A stretch of DNA of 64,000 nt from Aquabacter sp. L1I39 (GTDB taxonomy: Bacteria > Pseudomonadota > Alphaproteobacteria > Rhizobiales > Xanthobacteraceae). The DNA is taken from NCBI RefSeq assembly GCF_017742835.1, contig NZ_CP072392.1, forward strand, positions 2,726,387-2,790,386, written 5' to 3'. The position numbers and the translations under genes are program-made. Positions 56,359 through 64,000 of the stretch are shown one piece after another (the stretch's first letter is position 1; every line of letters begins with the position of its first letter). The notes under the pieces were generated by a model. It did not search any database. It saw nothing but the letters and a program-made list of their open reading frames with translations, and had not been told where the DNA came from.

Positions 56359-58791
56359 ATGAGCCTGACCTCGCACGACCGCACGGAAGGCAGTCCTTTC
56401 GGCGTCAATTCAGGCATGGGCTTCGGCTATTTCGCGCCGCTCATGGTGCTGTTGGCGCTGATTTCAGCCCTTGCCACATTTCTCATCCTGATGGGCCTGA
56501 CGCCGGTCGTGCCCACCCATGAGGTGGTCATCGGACTGCTGGCGGGCAATGCGCTGGCCGTGGCGGTGCTGTCCGTCATGGTGGGCCGGGAAGTGTGGCG
56601 CATCATGCGCGCCCGCCGGAGGGGCCGCGCCGCCGCCCGCCTTCATGTGCGCATCGTCAGCCTCTTCGCCATCGTGGCGGTGGTGCCGGCAATCCTGGTG
56701 GCGGTGGTGGCGAGCCTCACCCTCGACCGGGGGCTCGACCGCTGGTTCTCGGTGCGCACCCGGGAGATCGTGGCGAGCGCCGTCCAGGTGGCGCAGACCT
56801 ATGTGCGTGAGCATGCGCTGAATATCCGCGGCGACGTTCTGGCCATGGGCAATGACCTGACCCGCCTCAAGCCCCTGTTCGACACCGACCGCGAACGCTT
56901 CCGCCAGATCCTGACCGCCCAGGCGGCGCTGCGAAACCTGCCGGGGTCCGTCATCATCGACAAAGACCTGAAGGTCATTGAGCGCGCCCAGATCAATGCG
57001 GGGCGGGAATTCCTGGTGCCCAGCAACATTGCCATCGGCGAGGCGACGGTGGAGCAGCCCGTCATCTACTTGCCCTCCGACGCCGATTATGTGGGCGCGG
57101 TGGTGAAGCTGCGGGACTATGACGACCTTTATCTCTACGTGGCCCGCCCCATCGACCCGCGCGTGATCGGCTATTTGAAGGCGACCCGCGACACGCTGGC
57201 CGACTATGAGAGCCTGGAAGAGCGGCGCTTCGGCGTCCAGGTGGCGTTTGCGCTCATGTACACGGTCATCACCTTGATCGTGCTCCTGTCTGCCGTATGG
57301 CTGGGACTGAACTTCTCCAAATGGCTGGTGGCCCCCATCCGTCGGCTCATGTCCGCCGCCGACCATGTGGCCGCCGGAAATCTGGACGTTCAGGTGCCGG
57401 TCTACCGCTCCGAGGGCGATCTCGCCGCGCTCGGCGAGACCTTTAACAAGATGACCGCCGAGCTGCGCCAGCAGCGAGACGCGCTGTTGCGCGCCAACGA
57501 CCAGATGGACAGCCGCCGCCGCTTCACCGAGGCGGTGCTTTCGGGCGTCGGGGCGGGGGTGATCGGCATCGATGCCGAGCTGAAGGTGACCATCCTCAAC
57601 CGTTCGGCGGAGCGGCTCCTGGGCATGAAGGAGCCGGAGGTGCTGGGCCAGATTCTCTCGGATGTGGTGCCGGAGGCTGAGCATCTCATCGCCGAGGCCA
57701 AGGCCGACGAGCGCCAGCGCACCGTTCAGGGCACCATCACCGTCAACCGGGAGGGGCGCGAGCGGGTGTTTACCGTCCGCCTCACCACCGAGCAGTCGGG
57801 CGAGGGGAGCCATGGCTGGGTGGTGACGCTCGACGACATCACCGCCCTCATCGCCGCCCAGCGGACCTCCGCCTGGGCGGACGTGGCCCGGCGCATCGCC
57901 CATGAGATCAAGAACCCGCTGACCCCCATCCAATTGTCCGCCGAGCGGCTCAAGCGCAAATACGGCAAGCACATCACTCAGGATCGGGACGTGTTCGACC
58001 AGTGCACCGACACCATCATCCGGCAGGTGGGCGACATCGGGCGCATGGTTGACGAGTTCTCGTCCTTCGCCCGCATGCCAAAGCCCGTCGTGGACAGCCA
58101 GGATTTGGCGGAGACCATCCGGCAGACCATTTTCCTCATGCGGGTGGGGCATCCGGACGTGAGCTTCGAGGCGGACGTGCCGCCGGAGCTTCCCGCCCGC
58201 TTCGACCGGCGCCTCATTTCCCAGGCTTTGACCAACATCATCAAGAACGCCGCCGAGGCGATCGAGGCCGTGCCCGCCGACCAGCGCGGCAAGGGCCGGG
58301 TCCGCGTCAGCGCGGTGCGCGCAGGAGAAGACCTGATCGTGGACGTCATCGACAACGGCACCGGACTTCCCCAGGAAAGCCGGAACCGCCTTCTGGAGCC
58401 TTACGTGACCACCCGCGAGAAGGGCACGGGCCTTGGCCTCGCCATCGTCGGCAAGATTATGGAAGAGCATGGCGGCGGCATCGAATTGAACGATGCGCCC
58501 GAGGGCCGGGGTGCCTGGATCCGCCTGCGGCTGCGCGCCGACGGCACTCCTGTGGAGGCGCTCAAGCCCGCCCCCAAGGCAACGCCCAAGGCAGCGCCCA
58601 AACCCGCTCCAAGAACGGCCCTCGCGCCCGATGGCGCCGAGATGGCCGAGGCCGCCAGCAAGTCGGCGACGGTTTCCGCCGCCGACACCGCAGACCCCGT
58701 TTCCCCTCCCGCCCCGGCCGCTCCCACGCAAGCCGGCCCGAGCGACGCGACCGCCGAAGGCGCCGCCTCCTCATCCTCCAAGGGAGCCTGA
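56359..58791 (+). CDS. ntrY: Membrane sensor kinase NtrY
   Basis: The 810-residue inner-membrane histidine kinase partners with NtrX in nitrogen and redox sensing. It has two N-terminal helices (about 20-75), a third near 95-115, a periplasmic sensor region (about 118-290), a helix at about 300-320, a HAMP domain, a PAS domain (about 390-480), and the kinase core with His515 in [26 protein letters not shown]. The HATPase has [13 protein letters not shown] and GTGLGLAIVGKIMEEHGG. After the kinase core, about 83 residues (728-810) form an Ala/Pro/Lys-rich then Ser/Ala-rich tail. AAGGAAG precedes the ATG. A 248-base gap after ntrC suggests a separate promoter; ntrX follows after 3 bases. Confidence 0.95.
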   Translation: MSLTSHDRTEGSPFGVNSGMGFGYFAPLMVLLALISALATFLILMGLTPVVPTHEVVIGLLAGNALAVAVLSVMVGREVWRIMRARRRGRAAARLHVRIVSLFAIVAVVPAILVAVVASLTLDRGLDRWFSVRTREIVASAVQVAQTYVREHALNIRGDVLAMGNDLTRLKPLFDTDRERFRQILTAQAALRNLPGSVIIDKDLKVIERAQINAGREFLVPSNIAIGEATVEQPVIYLPSDADYVGAVVKLRDYDDLYLYVARPIDPRVIGYLKATRDTLADYESLEERRFGVQVAFALMYTVITLIVLLSAVWLGLNFSKWLVAPIRRLMSAADHVAAGNLDVQVPVYRSEGDLAALGETFNKMTAELRQQRDALLRANDQMDSRRRFTEAVLSGVGAGVIGIDAELKVTILNRSAERLLGMKEPEVLGQILSDVVPEAEHLIAEAKADERQRTVQGTITVNREGRERVFTVRLTTEQSGEGSHGWVVTLDDITALIAAQRTSAWADVARRIAHEIKNPLTPIQLSAERLKRKYGKHITQDRDVFDQCTDTIIRQVGDIGRMVDEFSSFARMPKPVVDSQDLAETIRQTIFLMRVGHPDVSFEADVPPELPARFDRRLISQALTNIIKNAAEAIEAVPADQRGKGRVRVSAVRAGEDLIVDVIDNGTGLPQESRNRLLEPYVTTREKGTGLGLAIVGKIMEEHGGGIELNDAPEGRGAWIRLRLRADGTPVEALKPAPKATPKAAPKPAPRTALAPDGAEMAEAASKSATVSAADTADPVSPPAPAAPTQAGPSDATAEGAASSSSKGA

Positions 58792-58794
58792 CCC

Positions 58795-60159
58795 ATGGCC
58801 CACGACATTCTCATCGTCGACGACGAAGCCGACATTTGCGGCCTCGTGGCCGGCATCCTGGAGGACGAAGGCTATACGGCGCGCACCGCCCGCGACGCGG
58901 ACAGCGCGCTGGCCGCCATTGCCAGCCGTCGGCCCAACCTGATCTTTCTCGACATCTGGCTCCAGGGCAGCCGGATGGACGGGCTGGAATTGCTGGACAC
59001 CATCAAGGCCGATCATCCCGATGTGCCTGTGGTGATGATTTCCGGCCACGGCAACATCGAGACGGCGGTGGCCGCCATCAAGCGCGGCGCCTATGACTTC
59101 ATCGAGAAGCCCTTCAATGCGGACCGCTTGGTGGTGGTTACCGAGCGCGCGCTTGAGACCTTGCGCCTGCGTCGCGAGGTCAAGGAGCTGAAGCAGCTCA
59201 CCCAGCCGCACACCATGGTGGGCCGTTCCAGCGCTATCCAGCAATTGCGCGCCACGGTGGACCGGGTCGGCCCCACCAATTCGCGCATCCTCATTATCGG
59301 TCCCTCAGGCTCGGGCAAAGAGCTGACCGCGCGCCTGATCCATGCGTCCTCGGCCCGGGCGCGGGGGCCATTCGTGGTTATCAATGCCGCCGCCATCACC
59401 CCGGAGCGGCTGGAGTTCGAGTTGTTTGGGGTCGAGGCCGGGGAGGGACGGGAGGCGCGCCGGGGCGCGCTGGAGGAGGCGCATGGCGGCACGCTCTTCC
59501 TGGATGAGGTGGCCGACATGCCGCGCGAGACCCAGAACCGGGTGTTGCGCGTTCTGGTGGAACAGACCTTCACCCGCATCGGCGGCACCGCCAAGGTGAA
59601 TGTGGACGTGCGCATCATCTCCTCCACCGGCCGCAACCTGGAGGAGGAGATCGCCGCGGGACGGTTCCGCGAGGACCTCTATCACCGCCTCTCGGTGGTG
59701 CCGATTCGCGTGCCCCCGCTGGCCGAGCGCCGGGAAGACATTCCCGACCTCGTGGATTTCTTTATTGAACTGATTTCCCAGACCACGGGGCTCGCCCGCC
59801 GACGCATCGCCGAGGATGCCATGGCTGTGCTCCAGTCCCACGACTGGCCCGGCAATGTGCGCCAACTGCGCAACAATGTGGAACGGGTGCTGATCCTGGC
59901 GGGTGGAGATCCGGAGGCCATCGTCACCGCCTCCATGCTGCCCCCCGATGTGGGTGCGTTGGTGCCCACCTTGCCCAACGGCAATGGCGGCGAGCATCTC
60001 ATGGGCTTGCCGCTGCGAGAGGCGCGCGAGGTGTTCGAGCGGGAATATCTTTCCGCCCAGATCAACCGCTTCGGCGGCAACATCTCGCGCACAGCCGAAT
60101 TCGTCGGCATGGAGCGGTCCGCCCTCCATCGCAAGCTCAAGGCGCTGGGCGTGGGCTGA
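58795..60159 (+). CDS. ntrX: Response regulator NtrX
   Basis: The 454-residue NtrC-family regulator is phosphorylated by NtrY. The receiver has Asp53 in FLDIWLQGSRMDG. The AAA+ domain has Walker A as GPSGSGKEL and [35 protein letters not shown]. The GAFTGA loop that contacts sigma-54 is missing and replaced by a short EAGEGREARRGAL stretch, as reported for alphaproteobacterial NtrX. It therefore probably acts without sigma-54. The C-terminal Fis-type HTH (RTAEFVGMERSALHRKLKALG, about 432-452) is intact. It lies 3 bases after ntrY. Confidence 0.95.
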   Translation: MAHDILIVDDEADICGLVAGILEDEGYTARTARDADSALAAIASRRPNLIFLDIWLQGSRMDGLELLDTIKADHPDVPVVMISGHGNIETAVAAIKRGAYDFIEKPFNADRLVVVTERALETLRLRREVKELKQLTQPHTMVGRSSAIQQLRATVDRVGPTNSRILIIGPSGSGKELTARLIHASSARARGPFVVINAAAITPERLEFELFGVEAGEGREARRGALEEAHGGTLFLDEVADMPRETQNRVLRVLVEQTFTRIGGTAKVNVDVRIISSTGRNLEEEIAAGRFREDLYHRLSVVPIRVPPLAERREDIPDLVDFFIELISQTTGLARRRIAEDAMAVLQSHDWPGNVRQLRNNVERVLILAGGDPEAIVTASMLPPDVGALVPTLPNGNGGEHLMGLPLREAREVFEREYLSAQINRFGGNISRTAEFVGMERSALHRKLKALGVG

Positions 60160-60260
60160 CGACGATCCGTCCGGTGCACGGTCACCGGACGTGACGGAAC
60201 AGCCTGTATGCGCGGCGGCGGCGAACGGCTAATCTCGGTCAAGGAGTGGGGGAATCGTCC

Positions 60261-61637
60261 ATGAAGGTCGTCATCTGCGGAGCGGGGCAGGTCGGGTTCG
60301 GCATCGCCGAGCGCCTCGCGGGTGAGCAGAACGACGTGTCCATCATCGATGCGAGCCCGCGGCGCATCCAGCTCGCGACCGAGCAACTGGACGTGCGCGG
60401 CGTGGTCGGCCACGGTTCCCATCCGGACGTGCTCGCCAAGGCGGGGGCTGAACAGGCGGACATGCTCATCGCCGTCACGCTCCATGACGAAGTGAACATG
60501 GTCGCCTGCCAGGTGGCACACGCCTTGTTCAATGTGCCCACCAAGGTTGCCCGCGTCCGCGCCCAGACCTATCTGCAGCCGGAATGGCGGGACCTCTTCT
60601 CGCGCGATCACCTGCCCATCGACGTCATCATCTCCCCCGAGGTGGAGGTGGGCGAGATGGTTCTGCGGCGCCTGTCCCTGCCAGGCGCCATTGATACGGT
60701 GAACTTCGCCGACGGGGCGGTGGTGGTGGCGGGCGTCTATTGCGCCGAGGACTGCCCCATCCTGGACACGCCCTTGCGCGAGCTGACCCAGCTTTTTCCC
60801 GATCTCCAGGCCACCATCGTGGCGGTACAGCGGGGCGGCAAACCGGTGGTGCTCAAGAGCACCGATGCCGTTCAGGCGGGCGATGTCGCCTATTTCGTCG
60901 CCGCCGCGGGCCAGGTGAAGCGCACGCTTTCCATTTTCGGTCATGACGAGATCCCCGGCCAGCGCATCGTCATTGCGGGCGGCGGCAATATCGGGCTCTA
61001 CGTGGCGCAGGAACTGGAGCGGCGGAACAGCGCAGCCAAGATCAAGCTGATCGAAAGCTCGCGCGAGCGGGCCCAGGTGGTGGCCGAGGTGCTGCATCGG
61101 GCCGTGGTGCTGAACGGGGACGCGCTCGCCCGCGAGATTCTGGACGAAGCCGGCGTGCCCGATGCCGACACCATGATTTCGCTGACCAATGACGATCGCA
61201 TCAACATCCTGTCCTGCCTGCTGGCCAAGCAGCTTGGTGCCCGGCGCATCCTGTCGCTGGTGAACGAGCAGGGCTATGCGGCCTTCGCCCGGGGGCTCGG
61301 CATCGACGCGCACGTCAATCCGCGTCAGATCACCGTCTCCAAGGTGCTGCAGCATGTGCGGCGCGGGCGCATTCGCGGCGTGCATTCCCTGCTGGAGGGC
61401 GCCGGCGAGATGATCGAGGCCGAGGCGCTGGAGACCTCACCCCTCGTCGGACGGCCGCTGCGCGACATCGACCTCCTGGAGGGGCTGCGCGTCGGGGCCA
61501 TCGTGCGCAACGGGGAGGTGATCCTGCCCACGGGCGACCTGGTGGTGCGCGCACAGGACCGCGTGATCCTGTTCGCCCTGTCCAACCAGATCAAGCGCGT
61601 GGAGCAATTGTTCCGCGTTAGCCTCGAATTCTTCTGA
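60261..61637 (+). CDS. trkA: Trk potassium uptake regulatory protein TrkA
   Basis: The 458-residue peripheral membrane protein gates Trk potassium channels on NAD(H)/ATP binding. It has two RCK modules. Each begins with a Rossmann nucleotide motif, VVICGAGQVGFGIAERL (about 2-18) and IVIAGGGNIGLYVAQEL (about 235-251), followed by a TrkA-C domain. A ribosome-binding GGAG lies before ATG 60261; a GTG at 60246 is also in frame. It lies 101 bases after ntrX, the usual position in Hyphomicrobiales, and the TrkH-like channel gene follows 13 bases later. Confidence 0.95.
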   Translation: MKVVICGAGQVGFGIAERLAGEQNDVSIIDASPRRIQLATEQLDVRGVVGHGSHPDVLAKAGAEQADMLIAVTLHDEVNMVACQVAHALFNVPTKVARVRAQTYLQPEWRDLFSRDHLPIDVIISPEVEVGEMVLRRLSLPGAIDTVNFADGAVVVAGVYCAEDCPILDTPLRELTQLFPDLQATIVAVQRGGKPVVLKSTDAVQAGDVAYFVAAAGQVKRTLSIFGHDEIPGQRIVIAGGGNIGLYVAQELERRNSAAKIKLIESSRERAQVVAEVLHRAVVLNGDALAREILDEAGVPDADTMISLTNDDRINILSCLLAKQLGARRILSLVNEQGYAAFARGLGIDAHVNPRQITVSKVLQHVRRGRIRGVHSLLEGAGEMIEAEALETSPLVGRPLRDIDLLEGLRVGAIVRNGEVILPTGDLVVRAQDRVILFALSNQIKRVEQLFRVSLEFF

Positions 61638-61650
61638 GAACGATCCCGCC

Positions 61651-63069
61651 ATGGCGTCCATCGTCCGCCTCCTCGCCGTGGCGCTGGCATGGACCGGCAT
61701 CGCGAGCCTGTTGCCCGCCTTGGTGTCGGCCCGCTGGGGGGAGGGGCTCGCCCCCGCCTTCCTGGCGACGGCACTCGCCTGCATCTTCCTCGCCGGCGCC
61801 ATGCGCTTTGCCAGCGCCGGCCTCGGCGGACGGCTGAGGCGGTTCCAGGTTTTCCTGGCCCTTGCGAGCCTCTGGCTGCTGGTCCCCCTGATGGCGGCGC
61901 CCGTGATCGCCTATGCGGCCGACCTGCCGCTGGGCCGGGCGTGGTTCGAGGCCCTGTCCGCCTTCACGACCACCGGCTTCACCATGGTGGATCGCGGACC
62001 GCGCAGCCTGTTCGCGTGGCTTGCGCTGCTGCAATGGTCCGGCGGGCTCCTGACCATCGTGTGCGCCATCGCGGTGCTGGCGCCGGCCTCCATCGGCGGG
62101 CTGCCCAACCGGGCCGCCCATCCGCTCGATGCGGTGCAGGCGGTGGAGACACTGGCCGCTCTGCGGGAGGTGACCCCGCTTTATGCCGGGGCCACCGGCG
62201 TTGCTTTCCTGGCGATGCTGCTGGCCGGACATGGGCCCTATGTGGCCTTTTGTATTGCCAGCGCGGTCACCTCGGCCGGCGCGCACCTGCCGCCCGAGGC
62301 GCGCGAGGCGATCCAGGCGGGAACGGCCACGCGGTGGATGATGATGCCGCTCCTTCTGTGGGCCGCCACTTCGGTGCGCTGGCACAAGGCGCTGGTGGGG
62401 CGGCGCATCCATGCTGCGCCCGAACAATCCGAGAGCCTGCTCCTGCTGGGCTATTGGCTGGTGGCAGGCGTCTTTCTCGGCGTGATCATCTATCGGCTGC
62501 CTTCGGTCATCCCGGCGGGCGAAGCGCTTAATTCCGGCCTCTTCGCCGCCGCTTCCCTGATCGCCACGAGCGGCATTCCGCCCGAGGCGGGAACGTTTGA
62601 GGAGATCCCGCGCTCCCTCCAGCTCATCCTGGCGCTCGCGGGGGGCGGCGCGCTGTCCGTGGCGGCGGGTCTGAAGGTCTTCCGCATCCGGGCTCTGGTG
62701 CTGCGGGCACAGGGAGACCTTTTGCGCCTGCTGTCGCCCAATCTGGTACAGCCGATGCGCACCGGGGAGGGGGGCGTTGGCTCAGCCATGCGGGGCATAT
62801 GGGTGACCTTGCTGGCGGTGGTTTGCGCGCTCGCCGTGGTGCTCCTTCTCATGAGCACCTCCATGCCCTCCTTTGACGCCGCGTTGACGGGCGCAGTCGC
62901 GGCTTTGACCAATACCGGGCCGATTTACGATGCCTCGGGCGCAGGCTGGCCGCCGGTGGCCACCCTGCCGCCCTGGTCCATGCTGGCGGCGGCCTTTGCC
63001 ATGATTGCCGGCCGTCTCGAAACCGTCGGTCTTTTCGTCCTTCTTCATCTCGCCGTCTGGCGCAAGTGA
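61651..63069 (+). CDS. Divergent TrkH-family potassium channel subunit
   Basis: The 472-residue membrane protein has the TrkH layout of four M1-P-M2 units. The pore-loop glycines are recognisable: SAFTTTGFT (about residue 111), SAVTSAGAHLPP (about 213), SLIATSGIPPE (about 310) and AALTNTGPIYD (about 422). Each corresponds to the selectivity-filter stretch of TrkH/KtrB (TTTG, NAGF, TTAG, GNVGPG). The filters are unusual in detail (TSAG, ATSG, TNTG), so ion selectivity is uncertain. Immediate adjacency to trkA supports its being the TrkA-gated pore. The ribosome-binding site is weak. dat follows 11 bases later. Confidence 0.85.
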   Translation: MASIVRLLAVALAWTGIASLLPALVSARWGEGLAPAFLATALACIFLAGAMRFASAGLGGRLRRFQVFLALASLWLLVPLMAAPVIAYAADLPLGRAWFEALSAFTTTGFTMVDRGPRSLFAWLALLQWSGGLLTIVCAIAVLAPASIGGLPNRAAHPLDAVQAVETLAALREVTPLYAGATGVAFLAMLLAGHGPYVAFCIASAVTSAGAHLPPEAREAIQAGTATRWMMMPLLLWAATSVRWHKALVGRRIHAAPEQSESLLLLGYWLVAGVFLGVIIYRLPSVIPAGEALNSGLFAAASLIATSGIPPEAGTFEEIPRSLQLILALAGGGALSVAAGLKVFRIRALVLRAQGDLLRLLSPNLVQPMRTGEGGVGSAMRGIWVTLLAVVCALAVVLLLMSTSMPSFDAALTGAVAALTNTGPIYDASGAGWPPVATLPPWSMLAAAFAMIAGRLETVGLFVLLHLAVWRK

Positions 63070-63080
63070 GTCTCACCCCC

Positions 63081-63941
63081 ATGTCCCGCATTGCCTATGT
63101 GAACGGCCGTTACGTGCCCCATCGCGACGCCACCATCCATGTGGAGGATCGTGGCTTCCAGTTTGCCGACGGCGTCTATGAAGTGTGCGAGGTGCGCGCC
63201 GGCCGTCTGATCGATGAGCGCCGTCACCTGGATCGGTTGGACCGCTCGCTCTCGGAACTGCGCATTGTCCCGCCCATGACGCGCGCCGCCCTGTCGGTGG
63301 TGATCCGCGAAACGGTGCGGCAGAACCGGGTGCGGGACGGCATCGTGTATCTTCAGGTCACGCGCGGCATCGCGCGGCGGGACCACGCCTTCCCTGATAA
63401 GCCCATTCCCGCTTCCCTGATCGTCACCTCCCGCTCCGCGGACCCCGTGAAGCGGGACAAGGCCGCGGATGCCGGTGTCGGCGTCATCACTGTTCCCGAC
63501 AATCGCTGGGACAGGGTGGACATCAAGACCGTCGGCCTCCTGCCCAACGTGCTCGCCAAGCAGGCGGCGAAGGAAGCCGGCGCCAAGGAAGCCTGGTTCG
63601 TGGATGCCAAGGGCGAGGTGACGGAGGGGTCCTCCACCAATGCCTGGATCGTGACCGCAGATGGTATCGTGGTCACCCGGCCAGCCGAGCATGGCATCCT
63701 GCGGGGTATCACCCGCGCGGTGATCCTGGACATCCTGGCTGCGGCCGGGCTGAAGCTGGAGGAGCGGGCCTTCACCCTGGCGGAAGCGCGGGCGGCGCGG
63801 GAGGCTTTCTTTACATCGGCGTCCAACATCGTGGTGCCGGTTGTGAAGCTCGACGGTGCCGTGGTGGGGGATGGAAAGCCGGGTCCGGTGGTGAGCCGGC
63901 TGCGCGAGGAATTCTATCGTTTTGCAGAGGCTTCCGCCTGA
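63081..63941 (+). CDS. dat: D-amino-acid aminotransferase
   Basis: The 286-residue fold-type IV PLP enzyme swaps amino groups between D-amino acids and 2-oxo acids, supplying D-alanine or D-glutamate. VEDRGFQFADGVYEV (about 21-35) and RRHLDRLDRSL are family starts. The PLP Lys is K149 in DIKTVGLLPNVLAK. The phosphate-side stretch EVTEGSSTNAWIV (about 177-189) and FFTSASNIVVPVVKLD complete the site. The ATG at 63081 is preferred; a GTG overlapping the trkH-like stop is also in frame. In relatives hfq and hflX follow; here the window ends 59 bases after the stop and no gene is visible in that tail. Confidence 0.92.
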   Translation: MSRIAYVNGRYVPHRDATIHVEDRGFQFADGVYEVCEVRAGRLIDERRHLDRLDRSLSELRIVPPMTRAALSVVIRETVRQNRVRDGIVYLQVTRGIARRDHAFPDKPIPASLIVTSRSADPVKRDKAADAGVGVITVPDNRWDRVDIKTVGLLPNVLAKQAAKEAGAKEAWFVDAKGEVTEGSSTNAWIVTADGIVVTRPAEHGILRGITRAVILDILAAAGLKLEERAFTLAEARAAREAFFTSASNIVVPVVKLDGAVVGDGKPGPVVSRLREEFYRFAEASA

Positions 63942-64000
63942 TGCGGTGCATCATGCCCATGCTGCGGGGCAAAATAATGTTGCGTGCAATTTTCCCTGTG

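Noticed and set aside
56464..58731. Long antisense open frame over ntrY (also over NtrC, valS and the exoR-BMP region)
   Set aside because: It has the same His/Gly/Asp-rich antisense composition, no ribosome-binding site and no recognisable domain.

Overview
The window is a high-GC (roughly two-thirds G+C by eye) chromosomal segment of an alphaproteobacterium. The gene sets purQ-purL-bolA-grxD, erpA-dgt-argS-SPOR protein, popZ-valS and above all ispDF / dusB-ntrB-ntrC-ntrY-ntrX-trkA are typical of Hyphomicrobiales (Rhizobiales). Xanthobacteraceae is my best guess; that is inference, because no 16S rRNA or other marker is present. Nearly all of the window is ordinary housekeeping sequence. I see no insertion sequence, prophage, CRISPR array or rRNA operon.

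Layout. 1-7 kb: purine synthesis (purQ, purL; purB on the other strand), a BolA/monothiol-glutaredoxin pair separated by a PAP2 phosphatase gene broken by an in-frame amber codon, and a BASS-type transporter. 7-14 kb: tRNA-Asn and tRNA-Cys, an MsbA-like ABC exporter, a secreted protein built of two similar halves, a Pcm-like methyltransferase, a TolC-family outer-membrane protein and a PopZ-like polar organiser. 14-21 kb: valS, chrA, an ExoR-like Sel1 protein, and an orphan BMP-family binding protein with a Tat-like signal. 21-24.5 kb: xth, then an MBOAT/SGNH polysaccharide O-acetylation pair whose first 180 bases are AT-rich. 24.5-31.7 kb: erpA, dgt, argS, a SPOR protein, a DUF815 ATPase and an unknown exported protein. 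31.7-38 kb: TauE/SafE permease, dusA, an unexplained ~760-base stretch, initiator tRNA, trmJ, icd and a LOG-type nucleosidase. 38-42 kb: a CVC-motif ArsR regulator with an Atm1-type exporter, then psd-pssA.

42-50.6 kb is the most interesting accessory block. It has a Tat-type peptide/opine-class binding protein, two permeases, a fused double ATPase, an AtzG/HpxX-like subunit, an AtzE/HpxY-like amidase, an AtzH/HpxZ-like protein and a GntR/FCD regulator, all on one strand. It reads as uptake and hydrolysis of a small ureide or carboxylated-urea compound as a nitrogen source. A near-consensus sigma-54 promoter lies just upstream, and the nitrogen regulators NtrBC and NtrYX follow 3-10 kb downstream in the same window.

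50.6-64 kb: cinA and ispDF on the minus strand, then the plus-strand run dusB-ntrB-ntrC-ntrY-ntrX-trkA-trkH-like-dat. The first 21 bases and the last ~60 bases contain no complete gene.
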